A DNA stretch of 7,990 nucleotides from JBFGRM01 sp041563675 (GTDB lineage: Bacteria > Nitrospirota > Nitrospiria > Nitrospirales > Nitrospiraceae), in NCBI GenBank assembly GCA_041563675.1, contig JBFGRM010000109.1, forward strand, positions 1 through 7,990, written 5' to 3'. Under the pieces are notes generated by a model. It saw only the letters and a list, made by a program, of their open reading frames with translations, had not been told where the DNA came from and ran no database searches. Numbering within the stretch: position 1 is the stretch's first letter; each line of letters opens with the position of its first letter. The translations under genes were made by a program, and so were the position numbers. Positions 5,264 to 7,990 of the stretch are shown in pieces.

Positions 5264-5680
5264 ATGACCCTGACGCTGCCGCTGCCACCGAGCGTGAACC
5301 ATCAATACGCCACGGTCAATGGTCGCCGCGTCCTGTCGGCACGCGGCCGATCCTTCAAACAGGTCGTGGCGCAACAAATCCTGATCTCGCTCGCCGGGAT
5401 CGCGGGCCGGGATCCCTGGCTTCGAAAACTGCGCACCGACTTTCTCGGCCTGACGGTGCGGTTCTATTTTCCCAGCCTGCTCCGGCGCGACGTGGACGGA
5501 GGCCTCAAGATCACTCAGGACGCCCTCTGCCAAGCGCTCGGAATCAACGACAACCGCATTCTCCACATTCACCTGATCAAAGCCCTGGACTCCTCGAGAC
5601 CGCGCATGGAGGTCTCGCTGTTCTGCAGCGAGCCCGCGCGCACCGCTCAACCGCCGGCCCGCGCCCTGCCCGCGAAGTAA
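5264..5680 (+). CDS. RusA-family Holliday junction resolvase-like nuclease (138 aa)
   Basis: RusA enzymes are small Mg-dependent endonucleases that cut Holliday junctions. Family features are LTLPLPPSVNHQY at 3-15, RRDVDGGLK at 74-82 and ALGINDNRI at 91-99. D76, D78, K82 and D96 correspond to the catalytic D70, D72, K76 and D91 of E. coli RusA, so it looks active. The size fits the family (about 120 residues). The same frame is open back to a GTG at 5054, adding 70 Arg/Pro-rich residues with no domain. ATG 5264 is preferred because the family begins just before LPLPPS, but neither start has a good ribosome binding site. Most known copies are phage-borne; no phage genes flank this one. It lies 223 bases after mraZ (or 13 with the long form) and may belong to that operon. 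Confidence 0.82.
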   Translation: MTLTLPLPPSVNHQYATVNGRRVLSARGRSFKQVVAQQILISLAGIAGRDPWLRKLRTDFLGLTVRFYFPSLLRRDVDGGLKITQDALCQALGINDNRILHIHLIKALDSSRPRMEVSLFCSEPARTAQPPARALPAK

Positions 5681-5800
5681 TTTTCCGGCCTCTCCCAACC
5701 TGCAGGATCGTGCGGCTTCGCCGCTCGTGACAGCGTCGCTCTCCCTTTTATCCAGCCCTGCTCATTGTTGGTCACACCAACGCATCTGCTTCGGAAGCGC
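5681..5800. other. Convergent intergenic gap with small hairpins
   Basis: This gap between the RusA-like gene and the opposing lipoprotein gene's terminator holds several short perfect inverted repeats. They are GCGGC-TTC-GCCGC (5711-5723), GTTGGT-CAC-ACCAAC (5767-5781) and GCTTC-G-GAAGC (5789-5799). None is followed by a T-run in the plus direction, so no intrinsic terminator for the plus-strand operon is evident. No gene is seen. Confidence 0.35.
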
Positions 5801-5839
5801 AAACAAAAAGGCCATGTTGTCCGGAGGACAACATGGCCT
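5801..5839 (-). terminator. Rho-independent terminator of the lipoprotein gene
   Basis: A perfect 14-bp inverted repeat (5809-5822 with 5826-5839) around a 3-base loop is followed on the minus strand by TTTTTGTTT. It begins 29 bases after the lipoprotein stop codon (5869-5871). There is no T-run in the plus direction, so it serves the minus strand only. Confidence 0.93.
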
Positions 5840-5868
5840 CATCTCTGGGTGCGCGTCGATCGGCGCGA

Positions 5869-6606
5869 TTACTGTCTGACGGTGATCCGGTCGTAAATTT
5901 TATCGAAGGTCGTCTTGGGCAGAACGTTCTTCGCGACGATCTCGCCCCTGATCCGGTACGGGCGATTCGAGACGACTCGGCCCGCATCTTCCTTCGACAG
6001 ACCCAATTTCAGCACCATGTCATTGACGGAGGCCGTGTTTAAATTCACGGCGGTCGGCTTGCCCCTGGTCGTCGCGGGAAGTCTGCTCGCCGCAGAAGGC
6101 GCCGGGGTCGGCTTGGGCATCGCGGCGCTCTTCGGGGTCATCGCAGGCGGCTTCGGCGGCCTGGGCGCAGCGACAGGAGACCCGCCCCGACGGAGCTCTT
6201 TGAGCTCCTTCTGATAACGGGCGACCGTCGATTGCAGCGCTTTGTTTCGCGCCCGCAATTGCTGGTACTGGCGGCGCACGACGCGGTGCTGCGCCGCGAG
6301 GGTGCGGATCTGCTTCTTCAGCTCTTTGTTGCGCTCCGACAGCGACCCCCGCTCCGTGTCCCGCCCATGCTCGATCCGCTGCAGCTCGTCCTTGGCCAGC
6401 TGGGCTTCCTGGCTGAGCTTGGCGTTCAGCTCCTTGAGCGTCTTGACCTGCTGCTCGACCGCTTCTTTCTGTGCCTGAACCCGCTCCAGATCCGCCCGTG
6501 CCACACCGGCTTCATCCATTGCCGCCGTGTGCTGGCCCTTGGACACACACCCGTTGACGCCCAACAGGGCAAAGACGGCCAGGCTGATGAGCACATAGCT
6601 TCTCAT
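5869..6606 (-). CDS. Predicted lipoprotein: coiled coil plus C-terminal helix-hairpin-helix domain (245 aa)
   Basis: The N-terminus MRSYVLISLAVFALLGVNGC is a lipoprotein signal peptide with Cys20 as the acylated residue. The mature protein should be anchored to a membrane and face the periplasm or cell surface. Residues about 25-138 are Glu/Gln/Lys/Arg/Leu-rich with few Gly or Pro and read as a long coiled coil. A Pro/Ala/Lys linker (about 139-186) follows. The end, from VNLNTASVNDMVLKLGLS (187 on), matches the HhH_3/ComEA-like double helix-hairpin-helix fold, but the hairpin glycines are largely replaced (LGLSKED, NVLPKTT). ATG 6606 is chosen over the upstream ATG at 6690 because of its ideal Shine-Dalgarno and the signal peptide. 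It is a single-gene unit with its own promoter and terminator. The function is unknown; DNA binding and protein docking both remain possible. Confidence 0.85.
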   Translation of the reverse strand: MRSYVLISLAVFALLGVNGCVSKGQHTAAMDEAGVARADLERVQAQKEAVEQQVKTLKELNAKLSQEAQLAKDELQRIEHGRDTERGSLSERNKELKKQIRTLAAQHRVVRRQYQQLRARNKALQSTVARYQKELKELRRGGSPVAAPRPPKPPAMTPKSAAMPKPTPAPSAASRLPATTRGKPTAVNLNTASVNDMVLKLGLSKEDAGRVVSNRPYRIRGEIVAKNVLPKTTFDKIYDRITVRQ

Positions 6607-6612
6607 GGGGAT

Positions 6613-6619
6613 CCTCCTT
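6613..6619 (-). promoter_or_regulatory. Ribosome binding site of the lipoprotein gene
   Basis: AAGGAGG on the minus strand lies 6 bases before ATG 6606. It decides the start over the longer reading from 6690, which would bury the signal peptide inside the protein. Confidence 0.85.
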
Positions 6620-6758
6620 CTCATCTGCTCGGCACCAGGCATCGGTGCCTCCACGGATTCATCGGGGCGGTCGGTGAGACTGACGGGCAACGGCTAACGA
6701 GGACCTGCGAGACCACAAGGGCTGGAATATCAACACCGTCCATACGTAGGTATCATGA

Positions 6759-6787
6759 TTGATAGTGGATACGCCTCTGTTTGTCAA
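6759..6787 (-). promoter_or_regulatory. Sigma-70-type promoter of the lipoprotein gene
   Basis: On the minus strand a perfect TTGACA (6787-6782) is followed after 17 bases by TATCAA (6764-6759), four of six matching the -10 consensus. Transcription would start near 6752, giving a leader of about 145 bases before ATG 6606. That leader is long for a simple gene, but no riboswitch fold was recognised in it. Confidence 0.6.
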
Positions 6788-7087
6788 TAGAGACGACGGT
6801 TATCCGCGCGGGCATCTGCGTGGCGGACCGCTCGCTCTGCCCACCGATTCTCATGGAACCCTTGACTGAGGTCGCCAGGTTTGTGATCATGCTGGAAGCC
6901 TCACCCGCCTTCGCTCAAGCTACGGCGGGCGGGCCCGCCGACTCATCCACCGGAGTTTCCGCGAAGGCGGAAGCCCCGGCGAAGATAGACACTCTCATCG
7001 TCCCCACGGCGCCTACGCCATGGGGCTCCACCCTGACGACACGCCCGCTACTCCCTCACAGATGACTCTACCGTTCGATTGACAACC
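6788..7087. other. Gene-poor stretch before uppP, with GC-rich inverted repeats
   Basis: No recognisable gene is seen. A plus-strand reading frame up to 7066 gives a Pro/Ala/Thr-rich peptide without a ribosome binding site or family likeness, and is judged spurious. Inverted repeats occur: CCCGCC (6904-6909) with GGCGGG (6924-6929), GGCGGGCCCGCC-like pairing at 6929-6940, and TTCCGC-GAAG-GCGGAA (6957-6972). A weak promoter candidate, TTGACT (6862-6867), 17 bases, GATCAT (6885-6890), could serve uppP about 190 bases further on. The first repeat, containing CGCCTTCGCTCAAGCTACGG, resembles short repeats seen scattered in intergenic DNA of some environmental genomes; this is recollection, not a search. 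Confidence 0.4.
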
Positions 7088-7984
7088 ATGGAAGATTGGG
7101 GACCAGGACTTGCGATCATTCTGGGCATCGTGGAGGGGCTCACCGAGTTCCTGCCGGTGTCCTCGACCGGCCACCTGATTCTGGTCGGTCACTACCTTGG
7201 CTTTACCGGCGAGCTGGCGGCCAGCATCGACATCGCCATCCAACTGGGCTCGATCCTGGCCATTGTGGCCTACGAGCGCGCCAAGTTGGTCTCGTTCCTG
7301 TCCGGCGCAGCGCGCGACCAGGCGGAGCTGCGGGCGCTCATCCGTTCCGCCGGGCAGTCCGGTCATCGACGGTCACGCCATGATTGGGCCGATCTCCTGC
7401 GCCATTCCCTCGCCGAGCACAAAGACCTCTGGTTCCTGATCGCCATCCTCGTGGCCTTCGTCCCCGCAGCGATGGTCGGCTTGCTGACGCACCGGTGGAT
7501 CAAGACCTACCTGTTCAGGCCCGAGACGGTCGCCGGCGCCCTCATCCTGGGCGGGCTCATCATCCTCGTGGTGGAGTCCCGTCGCACCGAGCCCCGCCTG
7601 CACGAATTGCGGCATATCCATCTTCGCTCAGCCCTGGCAGTCGGTCTCGCCCAATGCTGCGCCCTGTTCCCGGGCGTCTCACGGTCCGGCGCGACGATCA
7701 TCGGCGGCATGCTTGCCGGCATGGACCGGCGCGTCGCGACGGAGTTCTCCTTTTTTCTGGCTCTACCCACGATGCTGGCCGCCACCGGCTACCAAATCTA
7801 CAAGGCCCGGGAGCTCCTGTCGGCCGGGGACTTTCTCGCGCTGGGGCTGGGTCTGATCGTCGCCTTCTTCGTCGGATGGGCCGTCATCGCCGGGCTCCTC
7901 GCCTTCGTCAAGCAGCACACCCTGCGCGTGTTCGGCTACTACCGCATCGTCCTCGGGGTCGTAGTCTTACTCGTCTTTGTTTGA
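7088..7984 (+). CDS. uppP: Undecaprenyl-diphosphate phosphatase UppP/BacA (298 aa)
   Basis: This inner-membrane enzyme removes one phosphate from undecaprenyl diphosphate, recycling the lipid carrier for peptidoglycan and other envelope polymers; overproduction is known to give bacitracin resistance. Both signature regions are intact: GIVEGLTEFLPVSSTGHL at 13-30 with E16, E20, S25, S26 and H29, and FPGVSRSGATI at 194-204 with R199, matching the catalytic Glu, Ser, His and Arg of E. coli BacA. Several hydrophobic membrane segments follow, ending in VLGVVVLLVFV. It is about 25 residues longer than E. coli BacA, mostly from a charged segment near residues 76-112. ATG 7088 is preferred to TTG 7079; neither has a clear ribosome binding site. 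It appears to be a single-gene unit, complete within the window. Confidence 0.95.
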   Translation: MEDWGPGLAIILGIVEGLTEFLPVSSTGHLILVGHYLGFTGELAASIDIAIQLGSILAIVAYERAKLVSFLSGAARDQAELRALIRSAGQSGHRRSRHDWADLLRHSLAEHKDLWFLIAILVAFVPAAMVGLLTHRWIKTYLFRPETVAGALILGGLIILVVESRRTEPRLHELRHIHLRSALAVGLAQCCALFPGVSRSGATIIGGMLAGMDRRVATEFSFFLALPTMLAATGYQIYKARELLSAGDFLALGLGLIVAFFVGWAVIAGLLAFVKQHTLRVFGYYRIVLGVVVLLVFV

Positions 7985-7990
7985 ACGCGG

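Noticed and set aside
4384..5680. Prophage remnant, suggested by an excisionase-type HTH and RusA
   Set aside because: No integrase, attachment repeats or structural phage genes are present, and HTH_17 and RusA-like proteins also occur as chromosomal genes. Kept only as an alternative reading.
5015..5698. 227-codon minus-strand frame opposite the RusA-like gene
   Set aside because: There is no family likeness and no ribosome binding site, and the opposite strand carries the RusA catalytic motif.
5809..5839. Bidirectional terminator also serving the RusA-like gene
   Set aside because: The hairpin has a T-run only in the minus direction; in the plus direction it is followed by CATCTCTGGG.
6232..6762. 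Plus-strand frame opposite the lipoprotein gene
   Set aside because: The Leu/Arg-rich product arises from the antisense of a coiled coil. The minus-strand gene has a promoter, Shine-Dalgarno, signal peptide and terminator.
6781..7065. Possible 94-residue protein before uppP
   Set aside because: It begins with TTG, has no ribosome binding site, shows a Pro/Ala/Thr-rich composition without a domain, and overlaps inverted repeats and the lipoprotein promoter.

Overview
This GC-rich window carries ten recognisable protein genes and reads as ordinary chromosome of a Gram-negative (diderm) bacterium, not as a phage or plasmid. The diderm reading rests on a lipobox-bearing lipoprotein, a LolD/MacB-type ABC ATPase and an FtsX/MacB-type permease. 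The gene set and style fit Nitrospirota (Nitrospira-like) or a similar GC-rich lineage. That assignment is an impression from the protein sequences and cannot be proved from the window. No rRNA, tRNA, CRISPR array or transposase gene was seen.

Left part, 1-2840. The minus strand carries an ABC ATPase (2815 to 2135), then a class 1A-type dihydroorotate dehydrogenase (2138 to 1203) joined to it by a 4-base start/stop overlap. After a gap comes the N-terminal part of an ABC permease (818 running off the window edge). A small stand-alone LuxR-type DNA-binding protein (917-1198, plus strand) sits between the dehydrogenase and the permease. It is tail-to-tail with the first and head-to-head with the second.

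Middle part, 2840-5680, all plus strand. A ComF-family phosphoribosyltransferase with a four-CxxC zinc-binding N-terminus follows a promoter-like site embedded in an 18-base-period repeat. Next is a spacer holding a tandem AT-rich repeat and a REP/MITE-like element made of two inverted hairpins. Then come an FmdB-type zinc-ribbon protein, a good sigma-70-like promoter, a 67-residue excisionase-type helix-turn-helix protein, an MraZ-type AbrB-fold regulator and a RusA-family nuclease. MraZ here lacks its usual downstream partners rsmH and ftsL.

Right part, 5680-7990. A minus-strand lipoprotein gene (6606 to 5869) has a clear promoter, a clear ribosome binding site and a strong rho-independent terminator. 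Its product is a signal peptide, a long coiled coil, a Pro/Ala linker and a C-terminal ComEA-like helix-hairpin-helix domain. A gene-poor stretch follows, then the complete uppP gene for undecaprenyl-diphosphate phosphatase.

The functional themes are envelope biology (ABC exporter, lipoprotein, UppP), pyrimidine synthesis, small DNA-binding regulators and DNA handling (RusA, ComF, helix-hairpin-helix). No obviously new multi-gene defence or mobile system was found. The most noteworthy items are the MraZ/HTH/RusA grouping, the ATPase-PyrD coupling with a displaced permease, the lipoprotein with an exported helix-hairpin-helix domain, and a REP-like element whose two copies differ by a compensatory base-pair change.
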